Positions 1-10,132 of a stretch of 64,000 nt of DNA are shown here, piece by piece. Under the pieces are notes generated by a model, which did no database searches, had not been told where the DNA came from, and saw only the letters and a list, made by a program, of their open reading frames with translations. Each line of letters starts with the position of its first letter. The first letter of the stretch is position 1. The position numbers and the translations under genes are program-made. Where the stretch lies: the NCBI GenBank assembly GCA_034440575.1, contig JAOTOL010001087.1, positions 99,501 through 163,500 on the forward strand, in the 5' to 3' direction. The DNA comes from Imbricaverruca yamaguchii. Its lineage: Eukaryota; Arthropoda; Thecostraca; Neoverrucidae.

Positions 1-565
1 CCTTCGTCCATGATCTGCCGCTGAAAGACGCGAGCAGCATCGTGAAGCCACCCTCTTGTCCGTCGCCCATCCTGCACTGGCTGTAGAAGTCGTGGTCGTC
101 CACCGATATCCAGTAGAAGCCCGAGGGCAGCCTGTCGTTCATCCCTTGGATGTCACGGCAGGTGACGGTATGGTCCTCAGTGCAGATTCTCGCCCGACAT
201 ACTTGGCCGTCCACTTGGCAGTCGCTGTCCTGGCGGCAGAACTCGCCACTCTGCGACTGCTCCGGCAGGAAGAAGAAGCTGACGCTGGTGTCGGTCAACT
301 CCTCCACGTCCGACAGGCCGCCCACGCGGCTGAAGAGGGTGCACATGTGGCTGCTGCTGTCATAGGCGATGCTGCGACAGAGCGGCTGATGGTGGCAGAG
401 GGCGCAGCAGTGGCAGGACGAGGTGACTATCGGCGGCGCCCCGGTGCCGATGGTGCTGATGGCCAGATCGCCTCGAAGGCGGACCTTGTACCGGTCGATA
501 CTCAGGCAGCAGGTGGCAGGAGGTATGAGAGTCGCCAGCAGCGCGGCGAGGAACACGGCGAGCAT
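1..565 (-). CDS. Secreted PAN-like / fibrinogen-like protein, first coding exon (partial, runs off window)
   Basis: Reading the minus strand from the ATG at 565 gives 188 codons open to the window edge. Residues 1-20 (MLAVFLAALLATLIPPATCC) form a signal peptide: short n-region, Leu/Ala-rich core, small residues before the likely cut. Residues about 50-80 carry a Cys cluster (CHCCALCHHQPLC, then an aromatic, then C-T-L-F) with the spacing of a PAN/apple-type module. About residue 108 follows a small Cys-rich link (FCRQDSDCQVDGQVC). Residues about 138-188 (TCRDIQGMN, LPSGFYWISVDDHDFYSQCR, LLASFSGRSW) match the start of fibrinogen-related or intelectin-like domains, whose usual form is C.DI...PSG.YW...C.M..GG.T.L. 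Known of such families: secreted recognition or adhesion proteins. GC-rich third positions and no frame break support real coding. There is no intron in the visible part. No upstream ATG lies in the open frame before 565. The ligand is unknown. Confidence 0.8.
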   Translation of the reverse strand, partial: MLAVFLAALLATLIPPATCCLSIDRYKVRLRGDLAISTIGTGAPPIVTSSCHCCALCHHQPLCRSIAYDSSSHMCTLFSRVGGLSDVEELTDTSVSFFFLPEQSQSGEFCRQDSDCQVDGQVCRARICTEDHTVTCRDIQGMNDRLPSGFYWISVDDHDFYSQCRMGDGQEGGFTMLLASFSGRSWTK

Positions 566-857
566 GTTGGAAGGTGAGAGCAGGCGTGGTGTTGGAGAAG
601 TCTCGCAGAGCCGGGCGTACGGCGTTGGTGGCTGTATTGCTGCCGGAAATTGTGTGATGGACAGGTGTTGATGGCTGTGTGATGAACCGCTGCTGGTGGT
701 GTAGTGGTGGAGATGTACTAATGAGTGTGTGGTGTGATGGTAATGCTCACAGCTGCCGCTAGGTCGCGACCTGAAACGAAGGATGAATATAGCCCTTGTT
801 GACTGGGAGGATTACTAAACACGTATCCGGACAAACTGGCAGCAATCGTTCCGTGTA
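566..857. other. Upstream (5') flank of the PAN/fibrinogen-like gene
   Basis: This should hold the 5' UTR and promoter of the minus-strand gene starting at 565. A TATA-like CTATATTC (minus strand, about 788-795) is present, but it is too far from any initiator I can defend. Nothing else is recognised. Confidence 0.3.
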
Positions 858-1130
858 TTAGCACACGCACGTCCCGGTGGAAAACGTGCCCCAGGTGGCT
901 TTTCCTCATTTTCCGCCATACCCACCGGGTTAGCAAGGCCAAACCTCGCATGGCTGTTCATTTGTCGTTTCCGCATATCCTCATAATTTGTTGACCCTGG
1001 GTCATTTGAAGTCAGGTCACCAGGCCAGGCGAAGTGACCCAACATCCCTCGGAGTTCTAGGTGGCATCACTTCCACAAGAGTTGGGCGATTGATTTCAAA
1101 CTTATAACACGTCATGATCTCATCAGGGAC

Positions 1131-1173
<43 letters not shown>

Positions 1174-2760
1174 TATATTTCGTACATTGACCGGAGGTCA
1201 GATCGCGGCCATGGCTTCCCCCATTATAGGCCTATGGTAAAATATACAAATGTTTCCTGGTTACATATTTGCTCTCGAAATGATCTCACAACGGTTTTGG
1301 CGTGGTTGGAAGCTATGCTCAATGTTACCGCTGATATTGATATTAATAACCTCACCAAGGTCATCTGAGGTCACCTGAGATCACTAGCACATTTATGCGC
1401 ATTATGTCGCACTGCACTGACCTAGAAGGCTGAAATTGCCGTCATTGTGCTTGTATCGCCAAAACGTGTCGATGGATATATTATATGACCTCCCTAGGCT
1501 ACCTCATGACCTTGACCTGTGGTCAGTTTCGGAGTAAGACATATTCCTGCTTGGGTACGTAATTGGCCTCGATTATCCTCTGTAAATTTAATGCACCTTG
1601 AGGTCGTTTATGAATATGCGAGTAAATAATTTACTCCATCACCTATGCAAGGTCATCTTAGGTCATCGCACATGGCTGCAAATTATTTTTCACAGTATTG
1701 GACTGGGACGATCAAACCAGCGCCGATCGGTTTTTCCCTCAATGCGCCAAATATAGGTATCAAAAGATCCTAGATCACTTAGTACCATTGATATAAGGTC
1801 ACATACCTAATATTTTACCTGGTCAGGTCAGGCCAGAGTGACGAGTTATCAGCGAAGCCTCGAATGTTGTTCTATATGAGCATTGAACACAGATATACCG
1901 TTTGTTGTTATGGAATGTGTCGTTCCCATACCCATCCACTACAATAAAGACCCGGTCTTGAATATCGTGGCTTTCTATCACGTCGCTCGCGAATATCTCA
2001 GAATATTCGGAAATGTATCAGTACCGGACAAGGCGCATATATCACAAACATTTGTGCCACCATTTTTGCTAACGAAGCCGTGTATTCTCCCGAAGTAAAT
2101 TATATAGCGAACATCAATGTAGTACAAAACCAAATGTTATGCACAATTATAAGACCAGCGAAATACTCTCGTTGAGAAGTTTTTAATGATATGCGACATG
2201 ACCTACCTAGTCTAGAAAACGGCCTTGACCTCTGGTCAACCGAGATAAATGTCAAATATTGACCTAATTATTCATTGTCATCGGAAGCGTCTTTCGTCAT
2301 ATAAAGGAAAATCAGCTTTCCATTGCCATGGTGTCAAAAAGTTTGCACGGGAAAATTACAATACATTTTACCCAAGTTCGGTGACCTCTGGTGACCTATT
2401 TATTGACCTGACCTTAAATCACACCGGATATTGTCGATAGCATAGTCTTCGGCAGACATCTCAAGGGCTGTCGGATAGCCTTCGCCGTCTGTTTCTTTCC
2501 GTTGCAGGTCCTGAGATGTGTGTAACTACTTGAGAATCCCACTCACTCTGGTCGAATTTGACTTATGATGGTCCAGTGACCTAAATATTGACCTTCGCGA
2601 AAAAAAATTACCGAATTACTTTCGATAAAGCTTGTCACCGGCTATACAATGCCGTTTTCCGTTTGTCGCTACCTAGCATAGTTCTGGAGATCTTAGGGGG
2701 CAGACATTTCCGCCCCGGACCGGCGAAGCTGGCGCTGACCGCCGGACGTGCGCATGCTAA
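858..2760 (-). mobile_element. Non-autonomous TIR element, family 1 copy A (1.9 kb)
   Basis: The ends are inverted: TTAGCACACGCACGTCC at 858-874 and, read on the minus strand from 2760, TTAGCATGCGCACGTCC, agreeing at 15 of 17 bases. Inside each end lies an imperfect G/C-rich hairpin (around 873-895 and 2696-2716). The sequence matches copy B (10133-11102) in reverse complement: 858-1520 pairs with 10460-11102 and about 2400-2716 pairs with 10140-10450. Copy A has about 880 bp (1530-2400) that copy B lacks. It has no transposase reading frame and is packed with AGGTCA/TGACCT. Ends starting TTAR suggest a TTAA-target superfamily (piggyBac or Kolobok type); that is inference. Confidence 0.7.
1135..1180. 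repeat. (TA)n microsatellite inside element copy A
   Basis: About 46 bp of alternating AT with one TACATA interruption. It is absent at the matching place in copy B, so it arose or expanded after the copies separated. Confidence 0.9.
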
Positions 2761-3642
2761 AATAACCGGGAGGAGAAAATTGCCATTGGTCATATTCGGA
2801 TAACGTTTTCGATTGTTCGCTCAGTTTAAGGTTCAAAGGATATCTCATTAAAACTCACAACAATGACTGTCGGTAATGGCGCAATGTTAGCACGCGCACT
2901 CGAAGGGAAGGGGTATCCACCAACACCTCCAGTTTGTTTTTGTTTTTTTTTTAACTGGAGAGCAATGCATTTTTTTAACTCTAACAAACGGGCGGGCATA
3001 ATTTTGTGACGATGTCAACAATTAATGAGTGCATCATATGCAAGACAATTATTGTTTAATCCGTTGATAAATATTGATAAATTAATTGCGGTCTACTTCC
3101 GGCCTCACCGACCGTCGACCGTGAGGGTCGCAAAAGTTTCGTCGGTGCGGTAGCCGAAAGGCGAGGTGAGACGACAGATCTCCACCTTCATTGACCCTGA
3201 AAGACTATTTATGTAGTCATATATTTATACATTTATATAGGGTCATACAGTTTATGCTGAAGCGATTTCACTGGATCCATAATCTACCCCTCGAATTCTG
3301 TGGTTCTAGCTTCAGTGGAATCCGAAATCCTGGGGGTGGGGGTAGGGTGGAAGACGATTCCACTTCCAATGGGAGGGGACTATGTGAGAGGCTCCCCAGC
3401 ATGCGTTATAATTACGTTATAACCTTACCCATGCACAAGCACTGTAATTTCCGGGGATGTGGAATTTTTTTCCTCCCAATATCCCCATGTCTTTCCCGGA
3501 AACCCGGGAAACGCACGAAGTGATCGCATTCCAAGATGACAATCGTTCTGGTAGTTGAATAGTGGGAGCCATTGCTGCAAGATGTTTTACCTAGGAACAG
3601 GTGATGGAGCTAGACATGTACTACTGATCACCCATGTGATCA
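2761..3642. other. Non-coding; possible lone element end at about 2889
   Basis: TTAGCACGCGCAC near 2889 resembles the outer 13 bases of the family 1 and 2 ends, but I found no partner end. A T-rich stretch lies near 2936-2975. No gene is seen; the short open frames here have no recognisable content. Confidence 0.3.
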
Positions 3643-3666
3643 ATTATATATATATATATATATATA
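3643..3666. repeat. (TA)n tract at the 3' end of a LINE fragment
   Basis: A run of TA of about 24 bp sits directly after the 3' UTR of the minus-strand LINE fragment, where CR1/L2-like elements often carry a short simple-repeat tail. It may be that tail. Confidence 0.7.
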
Positions 3667-4335
3667 AAGACATAAAATATTAGTGCAACTATGAGCCACA
3701 AGGGCCCTTCTTGGTTGCACTCTGTACACTGAACCAGTTGCCCACCAAAACTGTCAATCAGCCCTCCCTGTAATACTGAAAAGCAAGCCCTCTATTCTTA
3801 TAATGAATGTCTATGCTGTTTTTAAAGATGTTCAATGTGCTGCTACTGACGATGTTTTCTGGCAGTTGGTTCCAGTGTTCTACTACCCTGTTGGTGAAGA
3901 AAGTTGGCACTTAAAGCCGCTCTCATGCAGTCAAAGTCTGCTCTGTTGAAATTTGGAACCTTTACCAAATTATCCTTGACAATTTCCCCTACATGTGCCT
4001 TGAATCCAACTATGTTATGGTCACTTCTTCCTAGAGTTTCGCCTACAGTCAAGTCTTGAACCAAGTCACTTAAATCCGAGAATACAAGGTCCAAGAATGA
4101 ACCATGCCTGGTAGGTTTCGATACAAACTGGTGTAAGAACAGGTCCTCTTCAAGGCATTTCCTAAATATTTTGCATGATGGGGAGCCAACACCAGCATTT
4201 TTATAACCTTTTAGATTAAAGTCACCAAGAATAAGGCACTTCCTCTTAAAGTTTCTACTGATTTCCTCACAAATCACCTTGTCAAGCTCCAGTTCCTGAG
4301 AATGTGGCAGGGTTCCTGATCGGTGAGATAGCTCC
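3667..4335 (-). mobile_element. LINE (non-LTR) remnant: endonuclease fused to ORF2 C-terminus, reverse transcriptase missing
   Basis: The minus-strand frame from about 4330 to 3910 reads as the second half of an APE-type endonuclease: ILGDFN, then KPTRHGSFLDLVFSDL, then LGRSDHNIVGF, the usual GDFN / PTR..LDLVF / SDH blocks. A shifted frame from 3901 to 3758 then reads FFTNRVVEHWNQLPENIVSS, STLNIFKNSIDIHY and a TGA stop, which is the classic LINE ORF2 C-terminus (FF..R....WN.LP......FK). The whole reverse transcriptase (over 1.5 kb) is absent between about 3915 and 3903. A 3' UTR and a TA tail follow. The first half of the endonuclease is also missing. Clade not assigned (CR1/L2/Jockey-like). 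Dead copy. Confidence 0.75.
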
Positions 4336-4373
4336 TATCCTAAGAGTATTGCTGTTGCCTTTCCCCACAGTGA

Positions 4374-4419
4374 CATATAATATATATATTTATATATATA
4401 TATATATATATTTTTATGT

Positions 4420-4517
<98 letters not shown>
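4374..4517. repeat. (TA)n microsatellite, about 140 bp
   Basis: Alternating TA with TATGTATACATACATA interruptions. It flanks the 5' side of the LINE fragment. The Tyr/Ile-alternating open frames across it are artefacts. Confidence 0.95.
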
Positions 4518-4913
4518 GGCTATCCGTTTAGCTTTATGCTGTGAATAGCTGAAACAAGTTTTTCCTCGTGTGTTTCGCCATGCTCGAGCACTGTCGAAAC
4601 GCTCCATGCTACGCTCCATCAGTTAGTTATGCTTATAGCTCACTGGACAAGCTAAATACAAAGCACAATAGCACAGCATGTTATAGTTCCATCCTGCAAA
4701 TAGCTGAATATAATGCAATTTCTTATGCCATTGGATTTTATATCTAGTCATGTACAAAACGCCTATAGGATGTCAATACTTTTAGCTATATAATTGTCAT
4801 CTAATTATTCCAAAACATTCAAATTTAACAAGAATGTGATCACTTATGAACGTTCAACCGCCTAACAATTGAAAAAGCAGTCACAACTCCACAGTCCATC
4901 AGAAGTACAGTCC
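4518..4913. other. No gene recognised
   Basis: AT-rich single-copy sequence; no convincing coding frame, RNA or repeat was seen. Confidence 0.4.
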
Positions 4914-5216
4914 AAACTCACCCAAACCCAAACTCACCACAGCCCAGACTCATCACAGCCCAAACTTACCGCCAGCTCAAACTCACCACAGCCCAAACAC
5001 ACCACAGCCCAAGCTCACCACTGCCCAAACTCACTACAGCCCAAACTCAGCACAGCCCTTGCTCACCACGGTCCAAACTCACTACATCCCAAACTCAGCA
5101 CAGCCCAAATTCACCATAACCAAAACTCACCACAGTCCAAACTCACCACACCCCATACTCGCCACAGCCCAAACTCACCACAGCCCAAACTCACCACAGC
5201 CCAAACTCACTACAGC
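4914..5216. repeat. 16-bp degenerate minisatellite
   Basis: About 19 copies of a unit like CCCAAACTCACCACAG with many substitutions. The Ser/Pro/Gln-rich 127-codon frame here is only this repeat. Confidence 0.9.
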
Positions 5217-5330
5217 CTAAGCACAGCTGCACACACCTTGCGACAAAGTTAAGGATGCTGAATATGCCACCCTGTCGCATGCACCCGAGCGAAACACTTT
5301 CAAAGATTCACAGTATTTCGCAGCCTTAGC

Positions 5331-5525
5331 CTGATTCAGCTGGACTGTTTCCATTATTTACTCCTACACCCTACAACTCTTCTATATGTATGCCCCTGAT
5401 TCAGCTGGACTGTTTCCATTATTTACTCCTACCCTCTACAACTCCCCTATATGTATGCTCCTGATTCAGCTGGACTGTTTCCATTATGTATTCCTACCCC
5501 CTACAACTCATCTATATGTATGCTC
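5331..5525. repeat. 65-bp tandem repeat, three copies
   Basis: Units start with CTGATTCAGCTGGACTG at 5331, 5396 and 5461. They are nearly identical, which indicates a young triplication. Confidence 0.95.
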
Positions 5526-5757
5526 TCCAAGTCCTAAGGTTCTCCAAATTATCGGACTCGTGGACATCTCTTGAAGCTAAACTTTAACTAAACTCTATTA
5601 TTGTGAGCAACTCCATCTAACCGCTCCTGAATTTTAGGATGTGTTAAGAACGAGGACTTTGTGAACTCATTACATACCTGAAGTATGAAAGCAACCTGAA
5701 GCAACTTAGCGCGCCAGTGACAGTGTCTAGTTGGACGATAGTTGCTCGCCACTTACT

Positions 5758-5871
5758 AACCAGTTACTGACCAGTTACTCACCAGTTACCCACCAGTTAC
5801 TCACCAATTACTCGCCAGGTACTCACCAAATACCCACCAGTTGCTGACCAGTTGCTCACCAGTTGCTGACC
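5758..5871. repeat. 11-bp minisatellite (ACCAGTTACTC type)
   Basis: Ten 11-bp units such as CACCAGTTACT run without indels from 5758. Confidence 0.9.
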
Positions 5872-6385
5872 GTGACCCGACCTGGCCCCAGACGCGATGT
5901 AAGACGCCACCAGTCGGTCTGTACCCTCAGACCTGCAATGGCCCCGGGCGAGCCTGACGCTGACCGCTCTGTTGTCTGTTGGTAGCGACGTCGTCGTGAC
6001 GCCAAATGATACACGCCGGCCCCAAGAGACCAGCGTGCGTTCACCGTCATGTTGCAAAGCTGGATTATTAACGACGTTCACATGTAAGCAACGAATGCTT
6101 ACCCTACGGTGGGCAGGTCCCTTGACGGCGCAACGGCAACCGTCCGACGTGCAGTCGATCACACCATTGTACCAACACAGCGTCGCTAGGACAGCAACAG
6201 GCGCATCGGGCCGGTAGCGGCCGGAAGCCGTCATCAGGGACCGTAAATTATACTCACCCGGCGGCGACGTTCGTGACGGTAATTGCCCTTCGGCACTGGT
6301 GGTTGGAGACAAAATGCGAATCGGTCGTTAGCCGGCGTCCAAAAAGGATGGCCGCGCCGCACGCCCCGCCAACACATGCCTGCTG
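5872..6385. other. GC-rich single-copy DNA, coding not established
   Basis: The minus-strand frame 6312-5797 contains LCWYNGVIDCTSDGCRCAVK, which looks Cys-rich and secreted. Splice-like signals lie around it on the minus strand (GTGAGT near 6255, CTGTCCTAG near 6187, GTAAGC near 6098). The candidate exon frames disagree with one another, so no gene is called. Confidence 0.2.
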
Positions 6386-6400
6386 CTGTGTAGAGTTGTT

Positions 6401-6590
6401 TTGTTTATTGGTTGGTTCACGACACACTTTATGCACATTCACGGCTAATGGCGCCGCACTGTTTGCACTGTTTTGCACTGTTTCGCCGGTGGACCGCGGG
6501 ATTTGGAAATGTCCTGAGTGGCGCTAGAGTCGAACCCGGGACCTTTGGTACCCATAGCCCGACACCTTAACCACTCGGCCATCCCCGCCC
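6401..6590 (-). mobile_element. tRNA-derived SINE, copy 1, with perfect 15-bp target duplication
   Basis: On the minus strand the head shows RNA polymerase III promoter boxes: A box TGGCCGAGTGG (6581-6571) and B box GGTTCGACTCT (6536-6526), as in class II (Leu/Ser-type) tRNA. The body runs about 110 bp further to a TTGTTTATTG tail side at 6401. The 15-mer CTGTGTAGAGTTGTT flanks it exactly at 6386-6400 and 6591-6605, a clean target-site duplication. The element matches 24376-24551 along its whole length, so it is a family and not a lone tRNA pseudogene. It has no protein; such elements use LINE machinery in trans. Confidence 0.85.
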
Positions 6591-7045
6591 CTGTGTAGAG
6601 TTGTTGCCAGAGTAGAGTTGTGCTGTTTAGAGTTGTTGCCAGGGTAGAGTTGTGCTGTGTAGAGTTGTTGCCAGAATAGAGTTGTGCTGTGTAGAGTTGT
6701 TGCCAGAGTAGAGTTGTGCTGTGTAGAGTTGTTGCCAGAGTAGAGTTGTGCTGTGTAGAGTTGTTACCAGAGTAGAGCTATGCTGTATAGAGTTGTTGCC
6801 AGAATAGAGTTGTGCTGTGTATAATTGTTGCCAGCATATAACTGTGTTGCATAGAGTTATTGCAAGAGTAGAGCTGTGCTGTGTAGAGTTGTTGGCAGAG
6901 TAGAGCTGTGTTGCATAGAGTTGTTGCCAGAGTAGAGCTGTGCTGTGTAGAGTTGTTGCCAGAGTAGAGTTGTGTTGTGTAGAGTTGTTGCCAGAGTAGA
7001 ACTGTGTTGTGCAGAGTTGTTGCCAAAATAGAGTTGTGTTGCGCA
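6591..7045. repeat. 32-bp minisatellite growing out of the SINE target duplication
   Basis: About 14 units of 32 bp begin exactly at the right-hand SINE target duplication. The first 15 bases of the first unit are the duplication itself, CTGTGTAGAGTTGTT, followed by GCCAGAGTAGAGTTGTG. Only one partial unit (the left duplication) lies on the other side of the SINE. Confidence 0.9.
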
Positions 7046-7202
7046 CCATCTCAGTTGATGTGCATTTTCCGTTCTCTAGTGGATCGACATCCATAGTAAG
7101 TAAGCACAGTAAGCACTGGCTCACATGGTTTTCGTCGTCGTCGTACCTGTATTGCCCGTGCCTCCGTGTGTTCTTTGTGTTCTGCATATTTTGCTCGGTA
7201 GC

Positions 7203-7229
7203 GTGTTTTCCCCGCGATGGGGAAAACAC
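7203..7229. other. Perfect 11-bp hairpin beside a minisatellite
   Basis: GTGTTTTCCCC (7203-7213), loop GCGAT, GGGGAAAACAC (7219-7229). It lies about 17 bp left of the 31/35-bp array and in the only unique DNA (7046-7245) between two arrays. On the minus strand CAG followed by GTACGA at 7149-7144 looks like a splice donor, but no exon is secured. Confidence 0.7.
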
Positions 7230-7245
7230 CTGTCAACCAGCCGGA

Positions 7246-8527
7246 TCGCCCGGCCCTGCACCTTGATGGCTGGGTGCTGTCCGCCCGGCCCTGCACCTTG
7301 ATGGCTGGGTGCTGTCCGCCCGGCCCTGCACCTTGATGGCTGGGTGCTGTCCGGCCCTGCACCTTGATGGCTGGGTGCTGTCCGCCCGTCCCTGCACCTT
7401 GATGGCTGGGTGCTGTCCGCCCGGCCCTGCACCTTGATGGCTGGGTGCTGTCCGCCCGGCCCTGCACCTTGATGGCTGGGTGCTGTCCGGCCCTGCACCT
7501 TGATGGCTGGGTGCTGTCCGGCCTGCACCTTGATGGCTGGGTGCTGCCCGGCCCTGCACCTTATGGCTGCCTCTGCACCTTGATGGCTGGTCTGCCGGCC
7601 CTGCACCTTGATGGCTGGGTGCTGTCCGCCCAGCCCTGCACCTTGATGGCTGGGTGCTGTCCGGCCCTGCACCTTGATGGCTGGGTGCTGTCCGGCCCTG
7701 CACCTTGATGGCTGGGTGCTGTCCGCCCGGCCCTGCACCTTGATGGCTGGGTGCTGTCCGCCCGGCCCTGCACCTTGATGGCTGGGTGCTGTCCGGCCCT
7801 GCACCTTGATGGCTGGGTGCTGTCCGGCCCTGCACCTTGATGGCTGGGTGCTGTCCGGCCCTGCACCTTGATGGCTGGGTGCTGTCCCGGCCCCTGCACC
7901 TTGATGGCTGGGTGCTGTCCGGCCCTGCACCTTGATGGCTGAGTGCTGTCCGGCCCTGCACCTTGATGGCTGAGTGCTGTCCGGCCCTGCACCTTGATGG
8001 CTGGGTGCTGTCCGGCCCTGCACCTTGATGGCTGGGTGCTGTCCGGCCCTGCACCTTGATGGCTGGGTGCTGTCCGCCTGCACTTGATGGCTGGGTGCTG
8101 TCCGGCCCTGCACCTTGATGGCTGGGTGCTGTCCGCCCCTGCACCTTGATGGCTGGGTGCTGTCCCCGGCCCTGCACCTTGATGGCTGGGTGCTGTCCGC
8201 CCGCCCTGCACCTTGATGGCTGGGTGCTCGCCCGGCCCTGCACCTTGATGGCTGGGTGCTGTCCCGGCCCTGCACCTTGATGGCTGGGTGCTGTCCGTCC
8301 GGCCCTGCACCTTGATGGCTGGGTGCTGTCCGTCCCTGCACCTTGATGGCTGAGTGCTGTCCGGCCCTGCACCTTGATGGCTGAGTGCTGTCCGCCCGGC
8401 CCTGCACCTTGATGGCTGGGTGCTGTCCGCCCGGCCCTGTACCTTGATGGCTGGGTGCTGTCCGGCCCTGCACCTTGATGGCTGGGTGCTGTCCGGCCCT
8501 GCACCTTGATGGCTGGGTGCTGTCCGG
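7246..8527. repeat. 31/35-bp minisatellite, about 40 copies
   Basis: The core is CCCTGCACCTTGATGGCTGG followed by GTGCTGTCC and either GG or GCCCGG. Length variants of 27-35 bp are mixed. The minus strand has no stop codon in the unit, giving three overlapping false frames of 249-450 codons rich in SHQGAG and PSRCRAG. Confidence 0.95.
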
Positions 8528-8984
8528 GGCCAGGGCGTGGCTCGTGTATCAGTAGTCGGTACAGCCCACTCTGGTCACCGGATACTGCGGCAGCACCACC
8601 ACCACCACGAGCACAGGCAGAGTGCCCGACACTGCCACCATGCTACACTCAGAGAACATGTCCGGCTTTGTCTCAACACGGACACCCACCACAAACACAA
8701 CAAACACCTGCGCAATAAACAAGACAAACCGTCGGCCTCGCACCAAACACGACAACTCTGCTCACAACCAAGCATTTCAGCGACACACAAACAACTCATG
8801 TTATCCACCTCGCCCCTTTTCCACTTATACCTTAACTCCCCCATACACCCTGATTCCTACCTACACCACAACAGAGCACACCACAACATGACACTTCAAA
8901 AAGCCTAACACGGGTATCTCCCCAGCCCCCACAGCACATAGCATGACAATCGCCACCCACCTATACCACCCCGCAGCACTCACC
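8528..8984. other. No secure gene; A/C-rich DNA
   Basis: A minus-strand frame ending at 8549 contains MVAVSGTLPVLVVVVVLPQY, which resembles a signal peptide. Its Val run comes from a GTG repeat and no following exon is found. Nothing else is recognised. Confidence 0.3.
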
Positions 8985-9158
8985 CTCACCACCACCCACA
9001 CCACCACCCACACCACCCCGCAGCACTCACCCTCATCACCACCCTTCACCACCACCCACACCACCCCACAGCACTCACCACCACCCACACCACCACCCAC
9101 ACCACCACCCACACCACCACCCACACCACCACCCACACCACCACCCACACCACCCAGC
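8985..9158. repeat. (CACCAC / CACCCA) simple repeat
   Basis: Repeats of ACCACCCACACC over about 170 bp, G-rich on the minus strand. The Pro/Thr and Gly/Val frames are artefacts. Confidence 0.9.
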
Positions 9159-9311
9159 AGCACTCACCCTCACCGGAACCGACAACACCGCCTCCATCAC
9201 ACATATCACACAAACACCCATGCCTCGGAACTTGAGACACTGACCGGGACACCCCACATAAACCACAAACACACAATATATCTACAGACACCCATACACA
9301 GAGCACGGTCA

Positions 9312-9706
9312 CTAACACATCTGCCTACACATCTGCCCCAGCACCCGGTACACAGACGGCCACACGCAGATATAACCTAACCTACCCAGCCTAACACATC
9401 CGCCTACACATCTGCCCCAGCACCCGGTACACAGACGACCACACGCAGATATAACCTAACCTACCCAGCCTAACACATCTGCCTACACATCTGCCCCAGC
9501 ACCCGGTACACAGACGGCCACACACAGATATAACCTAACCTACCCAGCCTAACACATCCGCCTACACATCTGCCCCAGCACCCGGTACACAGACGACCAC
9601 ACGCAGATATAACCTAACCTACCCAGCCTAACACATCCGCCTACACATCTGCCCCAGCACCCGGTACACAGACGGCCACACACAGATATAACCTAACCTA
9701 CCCAGC
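9312..9706. repeat. 79-bp tandem repeat, five copies
   Basis: CTAACACATC recurs at 9312, 9391, 9470, 9549, 9628 and 9707, an exact 79-bp period. Units are nearly identical, with alternating ACGGCC/ACGACC and ACGCAG/ACACAG variants. Each holds TAACCTAACCTACC, which only resembles the TTAGG telomere repeat of arthropods. Confidence 0.95.
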
Positions 9707-10132
9707 CTAACACGTCCACATAGCGTACCAGCAGAACGTGCCACTCACAAAGCAAACACCAACCCACAGCACTTGAAACCAACCACTCGTGCCACGCCCA
9801 GAGGCACTGGACAGCATGATTCAATGAACCACACACAAGACCTCATACGACAATGACACGAATTTAAGCATTATACACCTCAGGCAGATCACATAGCACT
9901 ATGCATTTGTGAAGCACAGATTGAACAAAATTACCCGCACGACTTCAATACATAGCCATGTAGGATATGCAGACAAACACATAGTCCACGACATCAGGCC
10001 GCGCACTCACTGGACATGCATTAAAATTATATAATATTGGCTTATCGAAATGTAATAAATCTGACGGAATGTAATTAATTCCTATATAATTAAACGTCAA
10101 CTTAACACTCGTACGTTCGGCGGTTTGCGCCA
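9707..10132. other. No gene recognised
   Basis: AT-leaning single-copy DNA up to the left end of element copy B. Confidence 0.4.

Noticed and set aside
56..577. Plus-strand 173-codon frame at the left edge
   Set aside because: It is the antisense shadow of the signal-peptide/PAN/fibrinogen-like gene, which has far better protein features.
6098..6300. Two-exon minus-strand gene with a 70-bp intron
   Set aside because: Donor- and acceptor-like signals exist, but alternative choices give different frames and none has a recognisable domain.
6526..6590. tRNA-Leu/Ser gene on the minus strand
   Set aside because: A and B boxes are present, but the acceptor stem does not close, the sequence continues into a SINE body, a second copy exists at 24376-24551, and target duplications flank it.
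7147..7229. Minus-strand 83-nt exon ending at CAG/GTACGA
   Set aside because: All three frames are open in so short a piece and the acceptor is weak; it overlaps the hairpin.
9312..9706. Interstitial telomere repeat (CCTAA)
   Set aside because: Only two CCTAA in tandem per 79-bp unit; this is too short to mean telomeric origin.
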